Shown here: positions 36,051 through 45,824 of the stretch, piece after piece
Layout: every line of letters starts with the position of its first letter
Position numbering within the stretch: position 1 is the stretch's first letter
Origin: Dyella sp. C9
Lineage (GTDB): Bacteria > Pseudomonadota > Gammaproteobacteria > Xanthomonadales > Rhodanobacteraceae
DNA: 64,000 nt
NCBI RefSeq assembly: GCF_003332825.1
Contig: NZ_QIRF01000002.1
Coordinates: 124,001 to 188,000 of the forward strand
Reading direction: 5' to 3'
Made by a program: the position numbers and the translations under genes
The notes under the pieces: generated by a model
Told to the model about the DNA's origin: nothing
Seen by the model: the letters and a program-made list of their open reading frames with translations, nothing else
Databases searched by the model: none

Positions 36051-37775
36051 TCAGGCAGGGACATTCCCACCTGGATCGGAAGGGGCATCGCGAGGCGGGC
36101 TGGCCGGTGCGTCGTACCAGTGCTCGGCCGGCACCAGCACTTTCTGGTCGTTGTATTTGCGGTAGTGCGGCGACATCACCTGCACGCCGTATTCGTTGAA
36201 GGCATCGAGGATGTTGCGGCGCAGGTCCGACAGCGTGTCCATGTAGATCGCCGGGCTGACCGTGGCGACGTTGAGCTGGTAGTCGATATAGAAATCCGAC
36301 AACGCGGTGTGCAGTACGAAGGGCCGCGGTTCGGCCAGCACGCCGGGCGTGCGCAACGCCGCCAGTTCCAGCAGCGCCACCGCCTGCCGCCAGGGCGTGT
36401 CGTAGCCCACGGTCACCGTGGTGGTTAGCAGCAGGCCGTCCGTGCCCACGCGCCGATTGAGGTTGCGCATGGGCGTGGACGACAGCACCGCATTGGGCAC
36501 CGTCACCTCTTCGCGCGTGCGCGTGACCAGCCTGATCGACAATGCGCCCATTTCCACCACGGTGCCCTCGTGTTCGCCGACGAACACGTAATCGCCCACG
36601 CGCACGGCGCGCGAGTAGAGCACCACCAGCCCGCTCATCACCTGGTTGACGATGCCGGTGGAGCCCAGCGACACCATCACGCCCACGAACACGCTCACGC
36701 CCTTGAACGCGTAGCTGCCGGCGCCCGGGATGTGCGGGTAGGCAATGATCAGGGCGAACAGCCAGATAGCCACCGACACGAGCCGCCGCGTCACCGCGGC
36801 GGTGGGCGCCTCCAGCCAGCCGACGTGCGCCGCGCCGCGCTCCACCGCATGGAACCAGGCGCTCACCAGGCGCACCACCGCGCGCGTGACCAGGAAGATC
36901 ACCACCAGCATCAGCAGGTTGGGGATCTGGTGCACCACCGCCATCAACACGCCCAGGCCCAGGTCGATCAGGTACTGGCCCAGCCGCAATCCCCACGGCC
37001 GGCTGTATGGAAACTGCCGCAGCACGAAGCTCAGCCAGAGATAGCCGACGAACAGGATCACCAGGATTTGCAGCAATCCGATCAGGCGACGCAGCAGGTT
37101 CCAGATCACCGGCCGCATGTCGAAACCCGCGATGTCCAGCTGCAAGCGCAGCTTGGTGATGGCCGCCAGCCGCCGCTGCGCGACGCGGTTGAACCACACC
37201 AGCAGCCACACCAGCAGCGCCAGCAGTGCCGTGGCCGCCGCGCTGTAGAGCAGGCCACTCAGCAGCACCTGCGGGCGCAAGGCGTCGGCGCGTTCGCGCA
37301 TCACCTGGCGCAATACCTCCACAGCGTCGCGTCCCGCCTGTTCCACGGCTGCGCGATCGCCATTGCCGACATCGCCGGGCAGCACGCTGAACAGCGCGAA
37401 GTTGCCGGCCCGGACCATCACGCCCTTCTCGCTGCCCGACTCGATCCAGACACTGGAGAGGTCCTGCGGGCGCAGCTTGTCCAGCATGGTACTGATGCGC
37501 TCGCCGGCCGCAGCGGCGCGTTCGGTGGCGTCTTCCCCGCCGAATGGCGCGTACAGCACGATGATGGTGCGGTCCCACACCACCACCGGCGCGCCGTTGG
37601 TGTCCGCCTCCAGCGACGAGGATGCGCTGGCCGGTGCGTCCTGCGGCGTGGCCCAGGCGACGCAGCTCGCCAACGCCAGCAAAAGCGCGAGCAACCACCG
37701 CCACGGCGCCACACGGCGCCATGCGCTGGGCATCCCGCGGAACCGCGTCACTGCCTGAAAACGCAAGCTCTCCAT
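36051..37775 (-). CDS. MscS family mechanosensitive ion channel
   Basis: 574 residues: signal peptide (about 1-43), a periplasmic domain to about 165, then about five membrane helices. The last is the pore helix followed by the MscS beta domain (VGDYVFVGEHEGTVVEMGALSIRLVTR, VPNAVLSSTPMRNLNRR). It releases solutes on hypo-osmotic shock. The periplasmic N-terminus resembles that of larger MscK/YbiO-type channels, shortened. Divergent from an SDR gene. Confidence 0.9.
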   Translation of the reverse strand: MESLRFQAVTRFRGMPSAWRRVAPWRWLLALLLALASCVAWATPQDAPASASSSLEADTNGAPVVVWDRTIIVLYAPFGGEDATERAAAAGERISTMLDKLRPQDLSSVWIESGSEKGVMVRAGNFALFSVLPGDVGNGDRAAVEQAGRDAVEVLRQVMRERADALRPQVLLSGLLYSAAATALLALLVWLLVWFNRVAQRRLAAITKLRLQLDIAGFDMRPVIWNLLRRLIGLLQILVILFVGYLWLSFVLRQFPYSRPWGLRLGQYLIDLGLGVLMAVVHQIPNLLMLVVIFLVTRAVVRLVSAWFHAVERGAAHVGWLEAPTAAVTRRLVSVAIWLFALIIAYPHIPGAGSYAFKGVSVFVGVMVSLGSTGIVNQVMSGLVVLYSRAVRVGDYVFVGEHEGTVVEMGALSIRLVTRTREEVTVPNAVLSSTPMRNLNRRVGTDGLLLTTTVTVGYDTPWRQAVALLELAALRTPGVLAEPRPFVLHTALSDFYIDYQLNVATVSPAIYMDTLSDLRRNILDAFNEYGVQVMSPHYRKYNDQKVLVPAEHWYDAPASPPRDAPSDPGGNVPA

Positions 37776-37964
37776 GCCGACATGTTCGGTCAGGACGCGC
37801 TGGGCAACGAGCGTAAAACCACCCGGTCTGGCTACGTAATTTTACTGATATGGGCGGTTCACCCCCTCCTGGGCGTGACATTCGGGGATGCCGCGTCGTA
37901 GCGTGCAAGGAACATGCGCGTGCCGATCAGCGCGCCCGTTCGCCCTGCCCTGCCGGAGCCTGCC

Positions 37965-38780
37965 ATGGAACTTACGGAACCGCTCGACACCGCCCTGGTC
38001 ACCGGCGCCTCGTCCGGCATCGGCGCGGCCTACGCCGACCGCCTGGCCCGGCGCGGCCACGACCTGGTGCTGGTGGCACGCAGCCGCGCACGGCTGGAGG
38101 CGCTGGCCGAGGAGCTGGCGCGCCTGCATGGCGTGCGCGTCGACGCGCTCGTGGCCGACCTCACGGCACCCGACCAGCGATCGGTGGTGGAACAACGGCT
38201 GCGCGAAGACGACGCCATCGGCATCCTGGTCAACAACGCCGGCCGCGCGGGCGGTGGGCCGATGACGGCCATGGCGCTGGACGATATCGAAGCGATGATT
38301 GCACTCAACGTCACCGCGCCCACCCGGCTCACGGGAGCGATCCTGCCCCGGTTGATCGCCCGCGGCCGGGGCAGCGTGATCAACATCGCCTCGGTGCTCG
38401 CGCTCGCGCCGGAGCGCTTTGGCGGCGCCTACGCGGCGAGCAAGGGCTACCTGCTCAACTTCACCCTCGGCCTGCAACAGGAAGCCGCGGCGCACGGCGT
38501 CCGCATGCAGGCAGTGCTTCCCGGCATGACGCGCACCGACATCTGGACGCATGCCGACAGCGACCCGGCAGCTTTCCCCGCGGGCATGGTGATGGAAGTG
38601 GACGAAATGGTGGATGCCGCGCTGGCCGGCTATGACCAGGGCGAAATCGTCACCCTGCCCTCGCTGCCGGACGGCGACGACTGGGAGCGCTACGAAGCGG
38701 CGCGACGACGCCTGCTGCCACTGCTCTCGCGCGACCACGCCGCCGACCGCTACAAGAGCGACATCCCCGAAGACGCCTGA
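37965..38780 (+). CDS. Short-chain dehydrogenase/reductase
   Basis: 271 residues. Rossmann cofactor loop TGASSGIG (13-20), NNAG (90-93), and catalytic S143, Y156 and K160 (YAASK). The ALVTGASSGIGAAYADRLARRGHDLVLVAR pattern is that of a classical NADP-dependent SDR. Substrate unknown. ATG 37965 is 6 bp after GGAG; the open frame upstream to 37914 lacks a ribosome site. Confidence 0.88.
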   Translation: MELTEPLDTALVTGASSGIGAAYADRLARRGHDLVLVARSRARLEALAEELARLHGVRVDALVADLTAPDQRSVVEQRLREDDAIGILVNNAGRAGGGPMTAMALDDIEAMIALNVTAPTRLTGAILPRLIARGRGSVINIASVLALAPERFGGAYAASKGYLLNFTLGLQQEAAAHGVRMQAVLPGMTRTDIWTHADSDPAAFPAGMVMEVDEMVDAALAGYDQGEIVTLPSLPDGDDWERYEAARRRLLPLLSRDHAADRYKSDIPEDA

Positions 38781-38814
38781 AGGGCGACATCTCCACCACG
38801 TCGCCGCCGCGGAC

Positions 38815-38873
38815 TATAGTGTCACCGACGGCGCCGTTTGCGCATGACGCCGTCGTTGCGGGCACGTGCCCGC
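38815..38873 (+). promoter_or_regulatory. Candidate doxX promoter with 16-bp palindrome in the leader
   Basis: -10-like TATAGT at 38815-38820. Further down, CGACGGCG (38827-38834) can pair with CGCCGTCG, and GCGGGCACGTGCCCGC (38858-38873) is a perfect 16-bp palindrome about 30 bp before the start codon. Operator or leader hairpin. Confidence 0.45.
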
Positions 38874-38903
38874 GCGGGCCTCAACCTTTGTGGGAGCACG
38901 GCC

Positions 38904-39317
38904 ATGCGATACCTGTTCATGGAACGCGACAAGGACGGTCTGATCCTGTTTTCGCGTCTGCTGCTGGTGATCCTGTTCCTGGTCTTCGGCTGGGAAAAGC
39001 TGCTGGGCTTCACCGCCACAGTGACCTACATGACCGCCGAAGGCGTACCCATGCCGACCCTGTCGGCGGCAGTGGCGGTGATCATGGAGTTCTTCGTGGG
39101 CCTCGCCATCGCGCTCGGCTTCTATACCCGGCCGCTGGCCCTGCTGCTGGGCCTGTACACGCTCGCCGCAGCACTCATCGGCCACGCCTTCTGGAACATG
39201 GATGATCCGGATCGGGCCAACGCGATGATCAACTTCTACAAGAACGTGAGCATCGCCGGTGGACTGTTGCTGTTGACGCTGACGGGCCCGGGGCGGTACT
39301 CGCTCGACGGCAAATAG
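38904..39317 (+). CDS. DoxX family membrane protein
   Basis: 137 residues, four membrane helices; LLLVILFLVFGWEKLLGF and FFVGLAIALGFYTRPLALLLGLYTLAAALIGH are the DoxX blocks. Often linked to redox or thiosulfate stress, but the activity of this branch is not established. ATG 38904 follows GGGAG. Single gene with a palindrome in the presumed leader. Confidence 0.88.
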   Translation: MRYLFMERDKDGLILFSRLLLVILFLVFGWEKLLGFTATVTYMTAEGVPMPTLSAAVAVIMEFFVGLAIALGFYTRPLALLLGLYTLAAALIGHAFWNMDDPDRANAMINFYKNVSIAGGLLLLTLTGPGRYSLDGK

Positions 39318-39329
39318 ACGTCCGCACCG

Positions 39330-40154
39330 TCACGGAAGCCCGAGGCTGCGCAGGAACGCGTCCACGGCGCCGGTATAGCCTCCGGGCCCGCCGAGGGTTG
39401 CGTTGATCTGCTCGTGCGAAAGCGGCTCGGGCAGCACGCTCGCCCTTACGCCCAGCGCCCTGGCACGCGCCGCGAACACCTGGTTGTGCGGACAGGAGTC
39501 CGCACGACGGCTGGAACACACCAGCAGCATCGGCGGCGCATCGCGCTCCAGTTGCGCCAGCGGCGACACGCTTCGCCAGAACCCCGGATCGTTGCCGAAC
39601 ACGCGGTCGTAGAAGCGCGCATGCGGCGCCTGCATCACCGCCGGCACGTCGATGGCACCGCTGTCGAGCGACACCGTGGCCACCCAGCGCTGCGCACCGC
39701 GACGCATGGCCAGCGATGGTGAAGCCGACAGCAGCGCCACCAGATGCGCCCCGGCCGAATGCCCCATCAGCACCACCCGGGTCGGGTCAGCGCCCCACTC
39801 GGCGGCGTGCCGCTGCACGTAGACCAGAGCGTCGGCCACGTCGTTGGCCTGTTCCGCCGGACTCGCCTGCGGCCACAACCGGTAATTCACCGACACGAAC
39901 ACATAGCCGGCATCGGTCCAGTGGCTGGCCTTGGGCTCGACCACGGCGCGACTGCCCTTGTCGCCGAGCATCCAGGCGCCGCCATGCACCATCAGGATAA
40001 GCGGGGCATGCTGCGCCGCCGCCGGGCGATACACGTCCAGCCGTTGCGCCGGCGCGCTGCCGTACGCCAGGTCGTGCAGTACCGTCATGGCCTGCGTCGC
40101 GGTGGCACAGGCCAGCAGCAACGCAAGCATGCACACGCCACGCCACTTCCCCAT
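39330..40154 (-). CDS. Secreted alpha/beta hydrolase, esterase/lipase (HSL-like)
   Basis: 274 residues. N-terminal export signal with either a lipoprotein cysteine (LLLAC, C16) or cleavage after TQA. Oxyanion motif HGGAW (57-61) and nucleophile S133 in GHSAG are typical of the hormone-sensitive-lipase/BD-FAE group; D and H follow near the C-terminus (SHEQ). Probably a periplasmic carboxylesterase. The preceding octaheme cytochrome gene is 82 bp upstream on the same strand, so they could share a message. Confidence 0.85.
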   Translation of the reverse strand: MGKWRGVCMLALLLACATATQAMTVLHDLAYGSAPAQRLDVYRPAAAQHAPLILMVHGGAWMLGDKGSRAVVEPKASHWTDAGYVFVSVNYRLWPQASPAEQANDVADALVYVQRHAAEWGADPTRVVLMGHSAGAHLVALLSASPSLAMRRGAQRWVATVSLDSGAIDVPAVMQAPHARFYDRVFGNDPGFWRSVSPLAQLERDAPPMLLVCSSRRADSCPHNQVFAARARALGVRASVLPEPLSHEQINATLGGPGGYTGAVDAFLRSLGLP

Positions 40155-40236
40155 GTTCCCCTCCCGCCACGCTGCCCCGGCGATCACGCCGCGTTCGACA
40201 CGTTCCTCCTGCCGGGCCGATGTGACACCGGCCCGT

Positions 40237-42714
40237 TCAGCGGACACCGCTCTCGCCGCCCAGGCTCTGCAACAACTGCTGCGCATCGGGCGAGCGCGGC
40301 GCCACCGCCACCAGCCGCTGCGCGTATTCGCGGGCCTTCTCCGTGTCGCCGGCATCATGCGCCATGCCGGCCAGCGTGTAGAGCAACGAGGGATCGTAGG
40401 GCGCGTGCTGCAAGGCGGTTTCCAGCACCTTGCGCGCCTGCGCATCCTGCCCGGAGGTATGGAGCGCCACGCCGTACACATAGGCAAAACGCGCGTTGTC
40501 GGGCTGCGCTTCGCAGGCACGACGCAACCACTCCAGCGCGTCGGCCGGGCGGTTCTGGCGCACCAGCGACAGGCCCTTCGCGTGCAATAGACTGGCATTG
40601 CCCGGGACCGCCGCCAGGCCCTCGTCGATGACCCTGGCAGCGTCATCCTCACGCCCCATGCCACGGTACATGTCGGCCAGGTTCACATACGCCGGCACGA
40701 AGTCCGGTTGCAGCCGCAACGCGTGGCGGAACGCCTGCTCGGCATCCGCCGTGTCGCCGCGCTCCACGTAGACCACGCCAAGGTCGTAGTGCGATTCAGG
40801 CCGGTCGGCGATAGCCTGCTGGGCCTGCACGTAGGCCGCGAATGCGCGGTCGCGCGCCGCCCGCTGGCCAGGGTCGAGCTCGGTATCCGGCACGGCGGCG
40901 AGCGCGCGCCCGGCCTTGATGCGCACGTCCAGCACCGGATCGTCGGCCAGTGGCGCCGCCAGCGGGCCGCGCACGCGCGTCGGGAACGCGGCCAGCGCAT
41001 CCAGCGCGGCGGCGCGCATCAACGGATCGGCATCACCCAATGCTGCCTGCAGTGTCGGCACCGCGGCCTGGCTCGGGTAGTGCTGCAGCGCGTTGACCGC
41101 CGTGGCGCGGGCGATCACCGGCGAGGTGCTGTCGGCGGCCAGCGCAAAGAGCAGGTCGGCCGCACCGGGCTTGCCTTGGCGCCCCGCATCCAGGGCCTCC
41201 ACGAAGTGCTGGTAGCCCTTGCGCTCGGGGCCGTGCGCCTTCTCGATGGCGTCGGCCGCCCACTGCGCACCCTTGTCAGCATGGCAGTTGGCACAGGCGT
41301 TGGGCACGCCGTACTTCACCGTGAGATCGGGACGCGGCACGCGGATGGAATGATCCGGCCGTGCGTTGATCACCATGTAGTTTTTCGCGGGCATGTGGCA
41401 GGCCACGCATTGCGAGCCGGGCGTGCCCTCCCTGTGCATGGTGTGCGCGGCGGTGTCGTAGACCTTGGGCGTGTGGCAGCTTTCGCAAAGCGCATTGCCC
41501 TCGGCCCGCGTCTTGCCGGTATGCGGGTCGTGGCAGTCGCTGCAGGTGACGCCCTTGGCGTACATGCGGCTCTGCAGGAACGAGGCGTACACATACACCT
41601 CGTCCAGTTGCTGGCCGTCGGCGTGATAGCGCCCCTCGACCAGCAGGGTGGGATCGTGCGTGTCCATCAGGCGGCCGGTGGGTGCGGTGTCGCGCGCGAT
41701 GATGTTGCGTCGCGAGTGGCAGACCGCGCAGGTTTCCACCTCGCGATGGCTGGCCAGCGGCGCGCTGCGCGCGGGGTTGCCCGTGACGGGGTTGGGAATC
41801 CAGTGTATGCCCTGGCGCTCGTTGAGCGCGATGGTGAGCCCCTGCGAAGGATCGGCCTTGCGCTGGGTGGCATCGCCGTTGACCCAGGCCACATGGCGCG
41901 AGCCAGGTCCGTGGCAGGCCTCGCAGGCCACGTTGAGCTCGTTCCAGCTGGTCTTGAAAGTATTGGCCACCGCGTCGTAATTACGCTGCACGTTGGTCGA
42001 ATGACAGTCGGCGCACATGTAGTTCCAGTTCTGGTTCAACCGCGTCCAGTGCAGCGTGTCGTGCGCGTCGATATGCTCGCCGGGGTAGATGTTGAACCAG
42101 TGCTGCCCGCCCTCCGCGGCGGGCCGGGCATCCCACGCGGTTCGCAGGGCCTGCAGGCGCCCGTCGGGAAACGCCACCAGGTACTGCTGCAGGGGATACA
42201 CGCCAAAGGTGTACTTCACCTCGAACTCACCCGGCTTGCCGTCGGGTCCGTCGGTCTTCACTACGTAGGTGTCGCCGCGCTTGAGGAAGCTGGCTGTGCT
42301 GCCATCCTTTTTCAGCGAACCGCCGTCGAAGCGACCCAGTACCGTACCGGCGCCGGCCACCTGCATGGCCTGCGCATGATGCGATTGCCGCCACGCCTGG
42401 GCTTCGGCCTGGTGGCAGCCCGCACAGGACGCGGTGCCGACGTAGTGCGCCGGCGGCATTGCGGGTGCGGCGGTGACGGCCGGCGGCGGCGCAGGCGAGG
42501 ACACCGCCGCCGTGGCGGCATGCTCGGCACTGCCGGAGGGCTCGCGCAGCCACCACGCGCCCAGCGCGATCAGCACCAGCAGGGCTACGCCGAGTGGTAT
42601 CCACCACAAGGCGCGGCCCTGTGGAGCGGCGGGAGCCGATGCGGCCGGCGGCGTGGTACGGGGCGAAGACGTCTTGGGCGTGCGCTTGCCGTGGCTACGC
42701 TTGGAACGTCCCAT
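40237..42714 (-). CDS. Octaheme cytochrome c with HEAT and TPR repeats
   Basis: 825 residues. A basic N-terminus and one membrane helix (about 35-55) anchor a periplasmic protein. Eight CXXCH motifs: CAGCH (97-101), CADCH, CEACH, CAVCH, CSDCH, CESCH, CVACH, CANCH. The heme part resembles the cytochrome c554 group of multiheme proteins. It is followed by HEAT-like repeats (about 510-610; ALGDADPLMRAAALDALAAF) and about five TPRs to the C-terminus. Electron partner and substrate unknown. ATG 42714 follows GGGGAG; the GTG further upstream (42753) is less likely. It lies 129 bp downstream of batD. Confidence 0.9.
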   Translation of the reverse strand: MGRSKRSHGKRTPKTSSPRTTPPAASAPAAPQGRALWWIPLGVALLVLIALGAWWLREPSGSAEHAATAAVSSPAPPPAVTAAPAMPPAHYVGTASCAGCHQAEAQAWRQSHHAQAMQVAGAGTVLGRFDGGSLKKDGSTASFLKRGDTYVVKTDGPDGKPGEFEVKYTFGVYPLQQYLVAFPDGRLQALRTAWDARPAAEGGQHWFNIYPGEHIDAHDTLHWTRLNQNWNYMCADCHSTNVQRNYDAVANTFKTSWNELNVACEACHGPGSRHVAWVNGDATQRKADPSQGLTIALNERQGIHWIPNPVTGNPARSAPLASHREVETCAVCHSRRNIIARDTAPTGRLMDTHDPTLLVEGRYHADGQQLDEVYVYASFLQSRMYAKGVTCSDCHDPHTGKTRAEGNALCESCHTPKVYDTAAHTMHREGTPGSQCVACHMPAKNYMVINARPDHSIRVPRPDLTVKYGVPNACANCHADKGAQWAADAIEKAHGPERKGYQHFVEALDAGRQGKPGAADLLFALAADSTSPVIARATAVNALQHYPSQAAVPTLQAALGDADPLMRAAALDALAAFPTRVRGPLAAPLADDPVLDVRIKAGRALAAVPDTELDPGQRAARDRAFAAYVQAQQAIADRPESHYDLGVVYVERGDTADAEQAFRHALRLQPDFVPAYVNLADMYRGMGREDDAARVIDEGLAAVPGNASLLHAKGLSLVRQNRPADALEWLRRACEAQPDNARFAYVYGVALHTSGQDAQARKVLETALQHAPYDPSLLYTLAGMAHDAGDTEKAREYAQRLVAVAPRSPDAQQLLQSLGGESGVR

Positions 42715-42843
42715 CCCCTGCTCCCCCGAGGCCATCGTGTGAGTCACGCGCACCTCTGGCGGGTGCGCTGCCGGATCCGTCTTCGGACATCGATCTTAGC
42801 GGCGCCATGCGATGACTCCGTGAACGCCGGTGGCGGCCACGGC

Positions 42844-44196
42844 CTACACGGGGTTCAACGGCGGCAACGCCGCCTGATGGTGCTGTCGACGCCGGCTGAG
42901 CTTCCAGCGCTTCCTGGCCGCCTCGATGCCCTGCACCAGCGACGAGGCCGACCAATCCGACGAGGACGCGCCATACATGGCGTTCTGCCATGACGTCCAC
43001 GCTGCGCGCAGCGCGTCGTCGCCATAGCGCGTGCACCAGGCCGCCATCGTGGCAGGTGCCCCGTCCTGAGCAGCGCGGCGCACCCAGTCGTCCACGGCCA
43101 CGGCGAGTTCGCTCGCCGAACCGGTGTTGCGCTGACTCTTCAGTGCGGCGAACACCTTGGGCTCGCTATGGCGACGGCGTTCACGCCAGCCCTTCCACCA
43201 AGCCCAGGCGCGCGCGAGCCGGTCGCGACACCACCAGGCCGCCCAGGCCAGCACCGCGAGCACCAGCACGGCAATGCCTTCGTCGCTGGTGAACCAGCCG
43301 ATCAGGCGTGGCATGAAGCCCTGCTGCGGCAGGGCAAAGCGCGGCTTGGCGGGCGCGCCCCACCACGCGTGGAAGCTCACGCCGGGCACGCGGCTCTCGC
43401 GCCACGCGTGGGTGCGGCTGTCCATCCAGCGCACGGTCACCGGCGGCAGGCTGTAGTGACCGCGTCGCTGGATCACGTAACTCGCCTCGTCGACGCGGCT
43501 GCCGCCAACGAAGCCACCCTGGTTGCCCACCACGTCGCGCGCGATCGGTGGCGAGGGATACAGCTGCAACCCGCTCACCGGCTTGAATTCGACCGGCGGC
43601 AGCATCATCGATGGCGCACCTTCGGCGCTGATTTCGATGCGGCGGGTGACGCTATCACCCACATGCAGGCCACTGTCCTGCGGCGTCACCGTCTGGGTGA
43701 GCTTGAGCGAGCTGGCGATCAGCGCCTCGTTCACACCGGGCGGCAGGACCAGCGGCGCCACGTCCACCGTCAACGGCGTGGTCTGCGCGGTGACCGCCGT
43801 GCGCTGCGCGCCAACATGCGCGGTGATGTCGAAGGAGGGAATCTCCACCTTGCCCGACACTAGCGGCGTGAACAGGTAGGTGCGCGATACGCCGGACCAG
43901 GTGGCGCCATCGATGGTTTCCACCAGATGCCCCGGCGTCTCGTCCGAAAGCGACAGATAGGCACCGTCCACGTGCAGCTCCGGCAACGCCGGCGCTTCGG
44001 TGAAGAAGTCCGGCGTGAGCATGTCCACCTTGATCACCGTGGTACCACCCTGCAATACCTGTCCGGGCGGCACCTGGTGCACGCGAACCACCAGCGGCAC
44101 GGGTGCAGGTGCCGCCGCCGTCGTTGCGGGTGCGGGCTGCTGGGCGTGCGCCCCGCCGGCCAACAGCAACATCGCGGCCATCATCCATGCCTTCAT
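42844..44196 (-). CDS. BatD-like periplasmic/membrane protein
   Basis: 450 residues: signal peptide 1-18 (GGAHA), a long periplasmic beta-rich region (PPGQVLQGGTTVIKVDMLTP... and GDSVTRRIEISAEGAPSMMLPP, the BatD pattern), one membrane helix (about 317-336) and a cytosolic tail. Last member of a MoxR/Bat aerotolerance-type operon, coupled to the upstream VWA-TPR gene by ATGA. Bat proteins form membrane complexes with MoxR; their biochemical role is unsettled. Confidence 0.87.
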   Translation of the reverse strand: MKAWMMAAMLLLAGGAHAQQPAPATTAAAPAPVPLVVRVHQVPPGQVLQGGTTVIKVDMLTPDFFTEAPALPELHVDGAYLSLSDETPGHLVETIDGATWSGVSRTYLFTPLVSGKVEIPSFDITAHVGAQRTAVTAQTTPLTVDVAPLVLPPGVNEALIASSLKLTQTVTPQDSGLHVGDSVTRRIEISAEGAPSMMLPPVEFKPVSGLQLYPSPPIARDVVGNQGGFVGGSRVDEASYVIQRRGHYSLPPVTVRWMDSRTHAWRESRVPGVSFHAWWGAPAKPRFALPQQGFMPRLIGWFTSDEGIAVLVLAVLAWAAWWCRDRLARAWAWWKGWRERRRHSEPKVFAALKSQRNTGSASELAVAVDDWVRRAAQDGAPATMAAWCTRYGDDALRAAWTSWQNAMYGASSSDWSASSLVQGIEAARKRWKLSRRRQHHQAALPPLNPV

Positions 44197-45821
44197 GGGC
44201 GCGCTCCGCTGCTGGCAGGCGCGGGTACCGTCGCCACGGGCGCCGGGCCCTGGTTCTCGATGTTGAACTTGGTGCGCAGGAACTCGGCCGGCGACACGCT
44301 GAGGTTGCGCATCCATACATCGGCCGGCAGCTCGGTGGGCTTGGTGCCCATGATCTTGGAGGTGGCCTTGGCGTGCTTGGCATCCTTGTCCATCTTCACC
44401 TGGTCCGGCTTGTACTCGTCGTCCTCGTCCTCCGGCGGCGCCGACTCCTTGATTTTGATCAACCGGGTCATCAGCGCGAGATTGGCCTGCGCCTCGGGGA
44501 ACGGGTGCCGCATGCGCAGCGCCTGGTTGTAGGCGTCCTTGGCTTCCTCGTATTCGTTGACGCGCGCGTAGCAGTTGCCGGTCAAGAGCTGCGCGTCGGC
44601 GCCGGGCAAGGTCTCGAACTGCTTGCGTGCGTCGTCGTAGCGCCCGTGCTGGTACAGCGCCAGCCCTTTCCAGTAGGGATCCTGGAAATGCTCCGCGGCC
44701 TTGGCGAAATCGCGGTGCTCGTAGTACCAGCGCCCCTGCTGGTCGGGGGTGAAGAACCAGCCGGCCACGCTCCAGCCGGCCGCGCTGGCCGGCGCAGGCA
44801 TCGCGCCCAGGCCCAGCGCGCCCAGCACGAACACCCAGCGCACCATCCAGCCGCGACGGAACCAAAGCAGGGCCAGCAACACCAGCGGATAGCACAGGTA
44901 GTAGCCGTATTCCTTCCAGCGGATGGTGGAGGTGGGATCGTGCACGATGGCCAGGTGATGCAGCGCCTCGCGTTGCACCCAGCGCATGTCGGCATCGTCC
45001 GTGGTCACGCTGGCCAGCGGCACATGCGCCTGCGAGGAAAGCCGCTGCAGGGCAGCATCGTCCAGGCGCGAATCCACCGTGGCGCCCTGCGCGTTGGTAC
45101 TCAGCGAACCGTTGGGTCCACGCAGCGGGCCACCCTTGGTGGTGCCCACCGCCAGCATCAGCACCTGCAGGCGCGAATGCTGGCGATGTGCCTGGAACGC
45201 GGGAATCTGGCTGTCATCGAAGCCACTGGTGAAGAACACGATGGTGCCCGGGTCGTTCTCGGCATCCAGCAGGCGATCGGCCATGGCCAGCGCGGCGCTG
45301 GCGTTCTGTCCCTTGGGCGGCAGCAGGTCGGTGGTGATCGCCGAAAGGAACAATTCCATCAGCGCGGGATCGTCGGTCGGTGGCAACACCATGTGCGCGC
45401 TGTTGGTGTAGACGATCAGTCCGGTGCGCCCGCCGGCACGCAGCGCCACCAGGTCGCGGATCTTCTGCTTGGCGCGCTCCAGTCGCGTCGGCGGTACGTC
45501 GATCGCGTTCATCGCGGGCGACAGGTCCAGCGCCACCACCATTGGCGCGCGATCTTCCGCGAACGGTGGCGGATCGAGCTCCCAGGTCGGCCCGGCGCAG
45601 GCGATGGCGCCCAGCACCAGCACCGCGCAGACGAGATGGATCGGTTTCAGGCGCCAGCCATCGCGATCACCGACCACCAGGTGCTTGAGCAGATGCGGCG
45701 CGATCATGCCTTTCCAGCGCTGCAGCGGATCGTTGCGCCGCTGCCACCACCACAGCAGCAGCGGCCCCGCCGGCACCAGTAGCAGCCACAGCGGACGGAT
45801 GAAGTGGAAGCCCTGATCCAT
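44193..45821 (-). CDS. BatB-like VWA domain protein fused to TPR (BatB/BatC)
   Basis: 542 residues. Two N-terminal helices, then a VWA domain (about 90-290). The MIDAS motif reads D99-L-S-P-A103 where DxSxS is expected, so the third ligand serine is Ala. Two helices follow at about 310-350, then a TPR region (WYYEHRDFAKAAEHFQDP, KGLALYQHGRYDDARKQFETL) and an acidic/basic tail. It combines BatB and BatC in one chain. ATG 45821 comes right after the BatA stop (TGA GTG ATG). Confidence 0.9.
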   Translation of the reverse strand: MDQGFHFIRPLWLLLVPAGPLLLWWWQRRNDPLQRWKGMIAPHLLKHLVVGDRDGWRLKPIHLVCAVLVLGAIACAGPTWELDPPPFAEDRAPMVVALDLSPAMNAIDVPPTRLERAKQKIRDLVALRAGGRTGLIVYTNSAHMVLPPTDDPALMELFLSAITTDLLPPKGQNASAALAMADRLLDAENDPGTIVFFTSGFDDSQIPAFQAHRQHSRLQVLMLAVGTTKGGPLRGPNGSLSTNAQGATVDSRLDDAALQRLSSQAHVPLASVTTDDADMRWVQREALHHLAIVHDPTSTIRWKEYGYYLCYPLVLLALLWFRRGWMVRWVFVLGALGLGAMPAPASAAGWSVAGWFFTPDQQGRWYYEHRDFAKAAEHFQDPYWKGLALYQHGRYDDARKQFETLPGADAQLLTGNCYARVNEYEEAKDAYNQALRMRHPFPEAQANLALMTRLIKIKESAPPEDEDDEYKPDQVKMDKDAKHAKATSKIMGTKPTELPADVWMRNLSVSPAEFLRTKFNIENQGPAPVATVPAPASSGARP

Positions 45822-45824
45822 CAC

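Noticed and set aside
44103..45782. 559-codon plus-strand open frame
   Set aside because: Antisense to the BatB-TPR gene.
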